A DNA stretch of 64,000 bases, from NCBI GenBank assembly GCA_949987705.1, contig OX465281.1, forward strand, positions 85,030,543 through 85,094,542. Direction: 5' to 3'. The position numbers and the translations under genes were made by a program. The first letter of the stretch is position 1; the number at the start of each line of letters is the position of its first letter. Source of the stretch: Thereva unica (lineage: Eukaryota; Arthropoda; Insecta; Diptera; Therevidae). Below the pieces are notes generated by a model, which was not told where the DNA came from, searched no databases, and worked only from the letters and a program-made list of their open reading frames with translations. Positions 33,316-44,214 of this stretch are shown here, in pieces.

Positions 33316-33533
33316 CGACGCACGAGTTCGAAGTACAAACTAGTTCGGGATTCGGGAAAATTTGGTTCATGTCAACGAGGCAATATAAAACTAAATTTCA
33401 GGAATACGGGATTTTACGACATGGGCCTAGTGGATAGTTATCATTGCCACTATTTTAATCGATAAAATCCCGCATACGTATAGCCTAAGACACTAGGAAA
33501 AACGCCTAAAAGAAGCCTTTTAACATCTACATA
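33316..33533. other. Unassigned interval
   Basis: Contains a short inverted repeat 'atacgggattttacg' / 'cgataaaatcccgcatac' around 33402-33476. Nothing else was seen. Confidence 0.4.
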
Positions 33534-33791
33534 TCGCACTCTTAGAATGAAACTGACCTAACTCAAAAATTATAATTTGAGAGAAATGAACAAGAAAGTA
33601 CAGTGTTCATGCATAGGTGAATAGTGCGATCAACAAAAGTGACCTATATATACGTAGTCCCCTTTTTTACACATAATTCGGGCTATTTATCACCCTAGAG
33701 TTTTAGAGTTAGAGGGCTTTTTAAGGGTCAGTTTATATCAAATGAAGTTAAAGGAATTTTGAGTTAGGTCACTTTCATTCTAAGTGTGCGA
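33534..33791. mobile_element. 258-bp MITE with TA duplication
   Basis: The inverted ends TCGCACTCTTAGAATGAAAC and, in complement, TCGCACACTTAGAATGAAAG continue into gacctaactcaaaa on both sides. TA flanks both ends. Mariner-type MITE by target site. Confidence 0.85.
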
Positions 33792-33924
33792 TATATCGAC
33801 CGACAGATGGCGCTCTATTTGAGTTTTCGTCAAAACGAAATGCTTTTGCTTGTTTTTGATGCATTTTTTGCTTGTTTACTTTCACCAAGAAAAGTACATT
33901 TTTCGATTTTTAAAGAGTCAAAAA

Positions 33925-34150
33925 GTTCAGCAAAAAAGTCGCATTAAATTTGACTTCAAAAATAGAATTTTTGTTTCCGAAACATTAGGGATGTCGATAA
34001 GACTTTTGGTGACAATGTACTATCCAAAATTAGTTGTTTTTAACTGGTCTAAGTTGTTCAAGGAGAGCAAAGAAAGCGGTGAAGACAATGAACGTCCTAG
34101 CTGTTCTTCGATGAACACCATGTCAATGGAACTCCTGATGCAGGTCTGGC
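33925..34150 (+). pseudogene. mariner transposase N-terminal fragment
   Basis: The open frame 33850-34182 contains RIKFDFKNRIFVSETL, then a VVFNWSKLFKES block and KESGEDNERPS. This is the order of the paired helix-turn-helix region and linker of mariner transposases (family pattern IKF..FKN, then W.KLFKE, then ED..RP.RPS). The catalytic DDD domain is absent, so it is a fragment. Confidence 0.75.
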
Positions 34151-34439
34151 TTTATGTTTTAAACTTATATATTTTTTGTTGATACCTCATACGATTCAAG
34201 TCTTTCAAGTATAGAAGCCTTTTTTACGAAGACTCAAACTGGGGAACGTCATTTTGTAAAATTTGATGCTGTAAACATGCTAAAGGCGATGGCGAAACTA
34301 TTTTCCTTGACCACGGCGAATGTCCCGACGAAATTTGTTGTGTGCACACACTAAGAGCAACTTACATGTTGGATAATTGAAAGCAAATTGCTTATGTTTA
34401 AGAATCTTAAATTCTTTATTTTAATATGCTTTTATTAGC

Positions 34440-35110
34440 TTCACTTGTAACTATGTAATAAAAGTGAAATTTGGACCGCTTCCCGGTTTCCAGTTGAGCT
34501 GAAATTTTTCATACACGTTAAGTTTGGATGACAATGCAATCTGACAACTTTGTAAAAAAAATCCAGATGGCGGTTCCAAAATGGCGCCCGATTTTTGCAA
34601 TTGTGCTCTGCGGCCCCCTGACATGGGTATCAATTGAAAGTATATGACAGGTAGAATACAATTAGCTGTGTGGCGTTATTCCAAATTCCAAATGGCGTCC
34701 AACACAAAATTACGGAAGGCATAATAGACTAAAAAGTAAAAAATATAGCAAATTAAGTTTAAATTTTGCAAACATTCGTAGTTCGGGTGATAATTAGTAT
34801 GTATACATGATGAGTTGAATAGTTGAGTTCAGTTTGAGTTGAAAATAAAAAAGTACTACACGTTACAATCTATCTAAATGTATGTAGTTGAACTCGGGTT
34901 CAACCTGTGTTCAACTCATCATGTATACATAAGGACTAAATGCAATCTAAATCATTTTGTAAAAAAATCAAGAAGGCGGTTTCAAGATGGCGGACGATTT
35001 TTGATTGAGTTCCTCCAGAATACAGTAAGATGGGTGCTGTAATTTTAAATCTAATAAGGCCCCGACCACAAAATGACGGAAGACATAGACTAAAAAGTAG
35101 AAAATAAAAA
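34440..35110 (-). repeat. Dispersed aagatggcg-family repeat, interrupted by a MITE
   Basis: Shares 'cttcccggtttc', 'gatgacaatgcaat' and 'ctgacatgggtatca' with 62220-62690 and, more weakly, with 3900 and 28430. The family continues after the MITE at 34930 with 'actaaatgcaatct'. Non-coding. Confidence 0.65.
34800..34929. mobile_element. 130-bp MITE with TA duplication
   Basis: Inverted ends TGTATACATGATGAGTTGAA, flanked by TA (34798-34799, 34930-34931). A longer relative is at about 62735-62995. Confidence 0.75.
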
Positions 35111-35345
35111 TAAATAGTTTAAAAACCTAAAAAAATACTCTTTTATATAGAATGGACCAAAACGTAAAAAATAATTTTGAATGTAAAGTTTTTATTCCTG
35201 CAGCCACTTACTTAAATGTAAAAATGCGTGGGACGCTAATGAAAATTTCCAGTATTAATAAGATAAGAATATAGGTAAAGAGCGCTCCACGCATTTTATA
35301 ACAAAAGAGTATTTTTTAGTTTTTTAAACTATTTATTTTTATTGG
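35060..35345. repeat. Inverted repeat, AT-rich
   Basis: 'aatagtttaaaaaccta' and 'aatactcttttatata' near 35110 are mirrored by 'gagtattttttagtttttta' near 35308. The internal spacer includes 'cgcattttata' variants. Small foldback or MITE remnant. Confidence 0.5.
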
Positions 35346-35780
35346 TATCTAGTAAGGCTTCAATTTAAGCCCATTTTTCAGTTTACACCGTATGCTCAAG
35401 ACATTCAGATTTTTAGCCAATTTTATTGTGCCCTCACGCAGACTCTAATAGCATTTCAGCCTTCACTTCTCAAACCATATGTGGTGATGCATCTGTTTTT
35501 GAATGTTAGATTTCATGGTGTTTTTCCATACTACCAGGATAATTAAAACGCTTGGTGGTTCGATACACACATTTTATTCACATGGAAATGGTGGAGCTCA
35601 CGGTTCAACATTTCGGCCAAATACAAGACGTTCACACTATAGCTTTTGTAATTAGGCCAAGACTTTCTTCCAGGAGCTGCTTTTAGGACCAGGAGCTTAT
35701 TATTGAAAGCAGGGCCTATTTATCTGCCTTTTCGTTGCCCTCATTGTTCCTATTACCCGATACTTATACCTCATAGCTAA
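35346..35780. other. Unassigned interval
   Basis: No feature supported. Confidence 0.4.
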
Positions 35781-35784
35781 GGAA

Positions 35785-36185
35785 GAGATCTTGCTTTTAC
35801 AGCTTTGGGAGGTTTGTAATTTGTGTAGTTTGGAGGTTGTATAGAATGCGCCTAGTTTCTTGGGAGTCAATCAGTTTTTTCGTGTATATTTTTTTGTTTT
35901 TCAGATCGCAATGGCTTCTCTCCGCGCAGAGGTTGCATGGATGTCTGCGGTATTTGTTCGAAACTGGTGTTAGCGTCTGCCTTATGGGTAGTGTCCTTTG
36001 TTCTTGCGATAGTTCCCAATGAAACTTACCGGATGTGGGCTGCTTGATCACAAGATCTTCCTGTTGATCTGTTGCACAATCTGTACGTCTTATCTGGTCT
36101 ACATGACGCTGTGAATTTCATTTTCGATCATTATAACAGAAAGTTTTTCTCCTTTCATTTTTATGATTATGCCAAATTTCTTTTT
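35785..36185 (-). pseudogene. Possible Ty3/gypsy pol C-terminal remnant
   Basis: On the minus strand a broken frame reads KFGIIIKMKGEKLSV then IENEIHSV, followed after stops by KQPTSGKFHWELSQEQRT. This resembles the tail after integrase in gypsy polyproteins but is weak. It could also be unrelated sequence. There is no flanking LTR. Confidence 0.3.
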
Positions 36186-36186
36186 T

Positions 36187-36430
36187 AACTTCCCAGTAGG
36201 AAGTTATTGTTATCCGAAAATCGAAAACGAAATTTTCAACGTATTTTCATTTTTCAAGATGCCAAGAGCATTTTAAGCAAACATTTGAGAGGAAGTATGT
36301 GTGTGTGTCATCCAACGGGTGGCACGGAGGCAGAATTAATGAGAGATGCTATTCTTCTTTCTTTACGCTCCTTTAATCCCTCATAGGACATAGGGCGGAA
36401 ACAGTTGCTCTCCAGCGGACTCTGTTTGAG
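36187..36430 (+). repeat. Fragments of two dispersed families
   Basis: 36187-36300 copies the 'aacttcccagtaggaagtta' head of the repeat at 20235. 36355-36425 copies 'gggcggaaacagttgctctc' of the LINE remnant at 21660. Confidence 0.6.
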
Positions 36431-37020
36431 TGATGCTATTGTTTTCCAAAAATGATTGGAATTCGCATGACTTAAGTGACGTAGCATTGTCAGATACGAG
36501 GAGTAAGGCAGTTGTTGTATTTTTGGATGTACATAATTGTTTTTTTAGGAACTGCTTCTATCTACTTGATGTACGTCGACTTTTCATAAAAGCAATTGGT
36601 GGTGTAGCCTTGTTAGGATTTGTTTTGGTTTTGCTGCAGTTGGAGCATTTAATAACGAACTTTTCAATATATCGATAGATTTCTCTCCATCACACATACT
36701 TCGTGCGATAGCTTTCATACTTATTATACCAATATGAGGATAGGGCCATGTAAAGTAGCAGGAACCATAACTCTGATGTCATTAAATATACAGCCATTAT
36801 CGATAGAAGAGTTAGCATTAGTTGAGCGTATTGGCCTAAAGACTTTGACGTTCCGAAAAGGTCGCCGGCTCGATTCTTTATCTCGACATTTCATTTTTAT
36901 TTATACAGAGTAGGCTGTGGATAGGTTTTGGATGCACAACCAAAAAATCGTATGAGGTGAGGAAATCGTTATAGCTTAGCCACTCACGATTTTCGTACCA
37001 CGTTCAAGTTACTTAGCAAT
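36431..37020. repeat. Unassigned sequence with a diverged foldback-arm fragment
   Basis: 36897-36990 contains 'ggctgtggataggttttgga' and 'caaaaaatcgtatg', a diverged piece of the foldback arm at 1452. The rest, including the frame at 36430-36678, has no recognisable content. Confidence 0.45.
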
Positions 37021-37330
37021 AGTCATGAGCAAGACCGGTCGTGCAGTCTTGCCTTTTCTTGCACTTTTAGCAATATCAAAGCAAGACCGAGGCAAGACAG
37101 GACTTCAGAATCAAGATAGCAAGACCTTTTGCTCATTTATTAAGTGCCAAAAGACTGGCAGTGAAGGTAAAAGCCCTTGCAAAAAGTGTTGCAGTCTTTT
37201 CTTAGTCCTACTAAATGTGCAAGACAAGATTTTTCGCTCATTACTGCAAGACTATTGCAACTTAATGATGGGCAAAAAGCCTTGCTATCTTGATCTTGCA
37301 GTCTTGGCTTGCGCCCGGTGCAGTATGCCA
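37021..37330. repeat. Low-complexity region rich in GCAAGAC/GTCTTGC
   Basis: More than ten copies of aagac/gtctt in the contexts gcaagac, caagacc and gtcttgc occur on both strands in about 300 bp. The open frame across it (37025-37411) is probably a by-product of this composition. Confidence 0.55.
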
Positions 37331-39290
37331 TATTGCGCCCCATCCACTGATTCTCGCTACGAGGGATCTTGTAATTCTCATTTCGATCTTTTAACAAATC
37401 TCGGCACCTGAAATTGTAACAATCCCAGTAAAGAGCAGTACACAATAAAGAGCCATTCAAATCTTTGTGTGAGTTGAAATGGCGCCTTTTAAAGATATTT
37501 CAAAAGCGCTTGTTCACTTTTTGGGTGAAACTTACATGGCAGAAATTTTATAGAAATCTTGAAGCTAAATCCTCGTGTAAGTTCCTACACAAGGGGAAGT
37601 GAAACTGCCCACATTTTCTTACATGACAAAGTACAGGGACAGAAATTCGGTAAATTCGTGAATTTCTGGCGCTCGCGCGTTCCACATGTTTCGGAGACAA
37701 ATGTATAGAATATTTTATCGAGAAAATAAACTGGGAAAATAAATCGAGGCAATAAAAGTGAATTTCTTTAACATATGAAAGTCATGGAAACATTTTTTCA
37801 ATTTTTTCAATTTCTAGATCTGCGCCCCTGTCCAGTTGCGCCCGGTGCGAGTGCACCATTTACACCAAGGGCCCTCCTCTACTCCACCCTCGTAATACTC
37901 CGCTTTACGGTTCCAAATTGTTTGCAAATTGTTACTCAACTCGGATACGAGTCGGAGTTCTATTAAGTGCATTTAATATCTACAATTTTCCTATTTAAAA
38001 TGTAAATTCGATTAATTTTATAATTCACCTCCTAAATTAACCATATTTAATAAAGTGTGCGTAGGAAATTGTGAAATCTGAAAACCTAACTGAGCTAAAA
38101 CAATAGAACTATCGGCTTTTATTTATATTAATTTAATTTGTTTTTTGATATACATATTTATATTTTTAATAGCCACAAAGTGTAAAATTACAATTAGTAA
38201 AACGCTAAAATTGGAAAATTAGGTTTTGTACTCATTTTTGTTTTTTAAGGCGCTGTTTATAAGTATGTAATTATAAAATTATAAGCCATATAGCTACGTA
38301 TAACTTAGTTATATACAAAAATGTTAAAAATGTGAGTCATATAAATAGTTAAAAGAAAAACAAAATTATTATATTGGACATGAAGATGAATGTTTAATCA
38401 AATTAAGAAAATTATGTAGCTAAGTATTTGAGAGAAAATTAAAAATGGCAAGTAACGAAAAGAGTTAAGAAAAGTTGAAACAAAAACATTGTTCTGATGA
38501 ATATAATCCTTACAATTATCATTGTGTAAAAGAAAAAAATTTATAATATACTTTGTTGTAGCATGCTTCCTAATAGATAATCCAAACAAGTTTTCCTTTT
38601 ATATATTATATTAATGAGCACAGGTTTTGCTAATAAAGAGAGAAAAAAAGGAACACAAAAAAAACAAAATATCACATGATTGTCCCTCATTTTGTAATGT
38701 AATAATATTGTTGTTGTTCGACTAGTGTTACTATTGATCACCGTTAAGCATTTACCATACTCACAATTCTAGGAATCGAAAGCACAAACAAAAATGTAAC
38801 AATTGAATAAATGCCATTGGTATAAACTTTGTAGCAGTGGAAAACCGATAAATCAAATAATTAACAAAACAAACACAAATTGCATTTGATATTTGGTAAA
38901 TAAAATAATATACAATTAGTAATATAAATTATTTGTAAGAATAATGTTAAGTGTATTTAAAATGAAATGATGAATAAATAAGAAAACTTTAGATGAACAG
39001 ATTTATCTCTACAAAAAGGGTGGTCAACTTTTCGCATATTATACTCCAAGTATTTTCACAAAGCATTTCTGATGCGCCATACAAATCGCACTTTTTCTGC
39101 CTTCTTGCGTTCACTATTGGGATTGCAAAGTAGGGATAAGGATATAGTCCAAGATTTCTGCCGGTAGAGCCTAGTCAAAATAGATAGTTTAATGGGGACT
39201 TAAAAAACGCAATGAAAGCTAAGGAAGCCGCCTATACATCACTTTTGTGACTTCTCTCCATGAACTGATCCTCGGATTAGGTCCCTTCGG
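37331..39290. other. AT-rich interval without recognised genes
   Basis: 37840-37900 has 'gcgcccggtgcgagtgcacc', similar to 37313. 38000-39000 is very AT-rich with many AATAAA-like strings but no supported ORF or repeat. Confidence 0.4.
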
Positions 39291-40640
39291 CGTGGAAGAA
39301 AGCGATCGTTGTCCCAATTTCGAAGAAAGGCGACAGTCGGGAATGCAAGAACTATCGCGGTATTAGCCTTCTTTCGATCGTCGGCAAAGTATTTACGAAA
39401 ATCATACAATCGAGACTACAGAAACATCGAGAACAAACGAGCCGGAAAGAACAAGCGGGATTTAGACCACATCGGGGATGCATTGATTAAATATTCGCAC
39501 TCCGTCAGCTTATGAAAGAAAGAATTCGAATTCGAAGTCGTTTTCACCGATTTCAAATCCACTTTCGATTGTGTCGATTGGAACAGCTTGGAGAGTCTTG
39601 GAAACCGAACGCGTGCCATTAAGAATCATCCTCCAAGCTCCGTACGATGGCTCAACCAGCAGCGTTTGCATTCTTACCAACTTATCCGAGGAGTTCCCGA
39701 TTCAAACGGGTGTCCGACAGGGAGACGTCACTTCGCCACTTCTCTTCAATGTTGTGATCGACGCAATTGTGCGTGAAGCAATCGATGGACGACTCGGAGT
39801 TCAATAAGACGACAACAACTTCGTAACAGACTTAATGTTCGCCGACACGGATGCCGAAGCAACAGACATCTTATACGACATTTTCCGCATTGCCCAGTCA
39901 TACGGGTTAGAAATCAATGCAGAAAAGATCAAAGTGCTCACAACGGACGGTTCGATGGCCAGTATTCACCTCGATGGAACCCAAATTGAACAGGTTTCGA
40001 GATCAAATATTTGGGATTATTGGTTGAGGAAACGAAATTAGCATCGACGTCCGGCGTTCACAGCCGCATCGGCCAGCCAACAGCAACCTTCACCTCGCTC
40101 AAGTGGTGCATATGGAAACGAACAAATATTTCCATCAAAACAAAAGGTTACCGAACGTTGATCATTCCGATTCTTTTTTATGGATCTGAAACGTGGCCAC
40201 TGCTCAAACTGGACGTTAAGAAGCTCGAGGTCTTCCAAATGCGATGGTTGAAGCAGATCTTCGGTGTCTCTCTACGCCATAGTCTTCGAAACGAGACAGA
40301 TAGACAAAGATACGACCAGCAGACACTGATCGAAGAAAAAATGCAAAAACGTAGACTACGGTGTTTTGGACATGCTTGCCGAATGGATGATGACCGCTTG
40401 CCACGTAAACTTTCCTGGCGAGACCGTCCCGCAGGCTGGAGGATCCAGCGATCGGCACCGAAGTAAACCTGGCTAAAGAATATCGAGCGTGATCTAATAA
40501 ATGAACGATTATCAATTACCTAGGCTCGATACACCGCCAAAAACCGGCAAGAATGGAAACGAATCGGGAATCGAGTTCGAGACCCAGCGGCACCGACAGC
40601 AACGTAGTCATTCGGGGACGTTCCGCTCGGACCGCCAGCT
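39290..40640 (+). pseudogene. Degenerate RTE-type LINE (RT to C-terminus)
   Basis: Three frames carry successive parts of one protein. 39571-39807 has FPIQTGVRQGDVTSPLLFNV (RT motif B). 39835-40041 starts LMFADTDAEATD, where the catalytic F/Y-A-D-D has become F-A-D-T, and continues YGLEINAEKIKVL. 40011-40466 has FYGSETWPL, then VFQMRWLKQIFGVS and RRLRCFGHACRMD, the typical post-RT region. Upstream pieces near 39300-39480 are broken. The 3' end near 40660 runs into aagaagaagaag. The motif loss and frameshifts show it is inactive. RTE is favoured over CR1 by the C-terminal pattern. Confidence 0.8.
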
Positions 40641-41245
40641 AACGGATCAAAGAAGAAGAAGATAGATGCTCCCGAAGTAAGATTCTCAATACAAATGTAT
40701 AGGCTGCAAAAACTTCTGGTCCTTGGGAGTTTCCATCAAGAAAAATTTTACTTCCTCCACAACCTCTCCATTTATTTATAGCAAGGAGCTGATAACTAAA
40801 AGCACATCCAGAGCCGATTTATTGGCATATCTGTTTGTCTGAAATTCTTCTTTTGGCCCAGTCAATGCACGGTTTCCCTAGCAATTAGCAGCGAAATTTA
40901 GCTGTAGACCTACTACTACCTTCTACTTCAAAGTTGTCAATATGCCGAGAGTTGCTTTTACCCTGGGAATGGTTAGATTGACTAATTCTAAGCAACTTTT
41001 GTTATATAAAGTTTTTACTGAAAGTTAATACTTTTCGACTTATTCGAGAGTGGAAACGTCAATTTTTTAACAAAAAACGCTGTTTTTGGACGGTTTTCAT
41101 GAATAACTCTTAAAATAAGTATTTTATGAAAAAAATCATTCGGAGTAAAAATGTTGGGGCAAAACAATGTGAGAATCTCCTCCTAATTACCACCCCAATT
41201 TTTGATTTTTTTGTTTTTATATTTATGTTTTTAACTAGCTGGACC
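40641..41245. other. Unassigned interval
   Basis: No feature supported. Confidence 0.4.
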
Positions 41246-42230
41246 TATCAATGTGGTGGATGGTGATCGTTCAGTCCTTCTTGAAGCAGTAGGGCCAGGA
41301 CACACATATCCGCGCAAAAACTAAACTCAAGTAATTTGGCGCCGTGTAGATATACACAGGTGGGGACTGACTGGTAAAATTGTATTTGTTTACTTTCTCT
41401 CCGTGTCTTGTCGGACACACGGCCATCGTGCGGTACGGGCGCAGTGCCGATATGTGTGTGCCGGCCTTTATCCATTGTTAAATATATACGTTGGGAGTTT
41501 TCGAAATGAACTACCCAATGAACCACAGTCGGATATCTTTTATGAATGGCAAATTGAAAAATATCATTTAATATTGTGCTATTTTGTCGATCGTATTTGC
41601 CTTTCGTCACGTATTTGCATATGTATTTGATTGATTTGTCGGAATGCGAAATTCAGCATTTATGTGAGAATTGAATGTCGTGGACAATAATAACGAACTC
41701 AAAACGATCTCACCATTGTCGGCTTCGAAATCCTGACCATTAGCCTTCCAAGTTATCTATTTGCCATTATTTCCGATTATAGTTTCAGAATTCAATGCTC
41801 TTGGATACCGCATCCCCATCTTTCATGCCTCATGATTCAATCTCCTCTCATTGTGGATTATCGTAAAAGTTATGAACAAATCTGGGCGGATGGTGGTCAT
41901 TCAGCCCCTCACACAGCATTATCCGTTGTAAAATATATACGCTGGCTATTTTTGAGATGACCTACAAAATGAACCACAGTTGGATATCTTGTATGAATGG
42001 CAAATGAAAAAATTGCCATATCGCTTCATTACTGCTAACATAACGTCCCATTTAATATGGTGTTATTTCGTCGAACGTATTTGCTTTAACAATACCAAAA
42101 AGAGCTATGTCACTCCATTTTGTGATATATTTGGATGCACTATTCAACATTTATGTGAGCATTGAACGTTGCAAAATTTCAAGTGCACTATTCAACATTT
42201 ATGTGAGCATTGAACGTTGTGTCGGGTTGT
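41246..42230. repeat. Two diverged copies of a segment of about 470 bp, plus short tandem duplication
   Basis: 'aaatatatacg', 'aatgaaccacag' and 'tggatatctt.tatgaatggc' occur around 41480-41560 and again around 41935-42005. 'tattcaacatttatgtgagc' occurs at about 42141 and 42190, with a diverged relative near 41655. No protein domain was recognised in either strand. Confidence 0.6.
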
Positions 42231-42900
42231 GTCGTGCCACTATCTGACGCAATCCAATCCATATATGTATTTCCTTGGAGCTGTTCACATTACTATGGTG
42301 TGTTGTGGTGTGTTATGTTCCGACTAAGCTTCTCCGATCTGCACCAGAACGCTGGAAAGCGACACAACACACCACAAAGATGTTGCGTCTGAGTCGACCG
42401 CTGTTAATTATTAAAAAAAACAATATCAAACAAATAAAACGCGCAACTATTCAAAAGCAATTTATTTGAGGCTTCCTCTGTTAGCGTTGTACATCGACTG
42501 CTTTATCATCTTTTTAATTGGAGCTCAGTCCCCATATTTTGAATTCGTTTATGCGGACTCAGCAATGCACGTGTTTAAGAAATGTGTATGGATAAGATCG
42601 GATATGGCTGAATCTGCTAATCTTGCCATTTCCGTTTGATAAATATGATCGTGAATTTGACAATTATGATTTCGAATTTATAACTGGGAATGTTTATGGC
42701 GTGCATTCCTGAGGCCGGATAAAGGATCTCAAATTACATGCATGTTGCTAAAAATTTATTTCACAACAAAGATGTAAACGGGTGTGGAAGGCAGGCCTCA
42801 TAATTTATTTGCAAAATTTGGTATGTTATTCTATGTTCTTTGTTATCATGGAATGAATTTCTCGCAATTGCTGGCTCTAAAATATTGCTGAAATCTTTCA
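42231..42900. other. Unassigned interval with short inverted repeat
   Basis: 'tggtgtgttgtggtgtgtt' (42296) and 'gcgacacaacacaccac' (42359) form a short inverted repeat. 'gcgacacaacacacca' reappears at 57817, on the other side of the nested insertion. Confidence 0.4.
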
Positions 42901-43314
42901 GCATCAGCTTCCAGCTCTTTATATAGGCTGTGTTCCTTAATATCTCCCAGTATACTAACCAGTGAAAATGACGTCATAAATCAGCGTCATACTGGTGATT
43001 CGTTCCGAAATTCCGAATTATACAGGCCAGTGCGTTGATACTGACATTGACATTTCTGGGTACTTGTCAAAAGGTATGAGTTGTTTTTTACAGAGAATAA
43101 TATAAATTTTTATAAAATATTATTAAAAAAGTGAGTTCAGTGAGCAGATTGTTTCAGTGAAGAAGTGAATTATTAAAATATATTTAAGAAATTAACTTTA
43201 GTGAACACTTGATTAATTATTAAAATATATTAAAGAAATTAACTTTAGTGAACACTTGAGTGTAGCAGTGAGAAGAAAAACAATAGAAGCCTTTTATAAT
43301 CAATTTTATCTACA
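42901..43314 (+). promoter_or_regulatory. Possible promoter/leader upstream of the 43315 ORF
   Basis: Holds tttatatagg (42918, TATA-like), a palindromic TGACGTCA (near 42989, a CRE/ATF-type site) and a 40-bp direct repeat 'aagaaattaactttagtgaa' (about 43187 and 43235). This is composition-based and unproven. Confidence 0.3.
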
Positions 43315-43533
43315 ATGGAGATCCCAATAACAGTAATAGGTCGTTTTGTTGTCGAAACACGATTTACCCAACATAGTGCTATTGATGAGATGGTACTTGC
43401 TTGTTGTGAAGAAGAAAGACAAGAAATTCCAAAAATTGATAATTATATCGCCTATACTGTTCTCCGAATGTCAGATAAGAGTGTGGAACTCACCCTCAAT
43501 CTCTCTAATCTTATTTATGGGGTGGACCACTGA
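43315..43533 (+). CDS. Short hypothetical ORF truncated by a DNA transposon
   Basis: A 72-codon frame starting ATG (MEIPITVIGRFVVETRFTQH) with no recognised domain. Its last codons cross into the 8-bp target duplication gggtggac and the first bases of the MITE at 43528, so the stop is supplied by the insertion. Host sequence resumes after 57677. It could be a first exon of an unknown gene or chance; no splice support is visible. Confidence 0.25.
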   Translation: MEIPITVIGRFVVETRFTQHSAIDEMVLACCEEERQEIPKIDNYIAYTVLRMSDKSVELTLNLSNLIYGVDH

Positions 43534-43848
43534 CATATAGTAATGGACTGCTAAATGAGCAAAATCCCATACAAAAAATCGCACCAAAAACTATTCCTGC
43601 CTCGTTCCCACGTTAAATCCCAATGAACTGTAATCGTCAGCGCATGTCAGCGATTTAAACATAATTAGAAAAAAATAGGCAGGTATAGTTTTCGTTATTC
43701 TGTCTCACTCTTGAGCTATTTTGAAAAGTTCGTTAAACAGGGGAAATAACCGTCACAGTTTTGAGATAAATACATTTATTTAATGGAAAAACTGCTAATA
43801 AATAAAAATGAGTGATGGAAATTTATTTCCGTTAATTATAACAAACAT

Positions 43849-44214
43849 TGTTGATAATTTGGGTGGATTTATGGGTTTCAAACGAAGCCCTTGAATAAAA
43901 CTTTAAGTTTTATAATATATAATATTTTATTTGACTATTGTTGGCAGAAATAGAGCGAAGAGCTAAAGCCCTTTGCGCGCCCTGTAGTTGCTGCGTAATG
44001 AACAATGACTGACTCCTATACAAAATTCCCTCGTATTTATAGTAGGGATTCTTATGTACTATTCTTATATACTATTATATACTATCCTGACTAGGTCTAC
44101 TCACTTATATCTATATACAATGATTACAATCTAGTTTTCTATATAAAATACCTTAAACTAGAATTATTACTACAGTATGAATCAAAACAACTGTCAATTG
44201 ATCAAATCTCAACA
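43849..44214 (-). repeat. Copia 3' LTR
   Basis: 366 bp; matches 57172-57537 with 11 substitutions counted by eye. The last coding codons run into its first bases, and a purine-rich atcaaggaggag precedes it on the minus strand (polypurine tract). Confidence 0.93.

Noticed and set aside
37025..37411. 128-codon cysteine-containing ORF
   Set aside because: It follows the GCAAGAC word cluster; no domain recognised.
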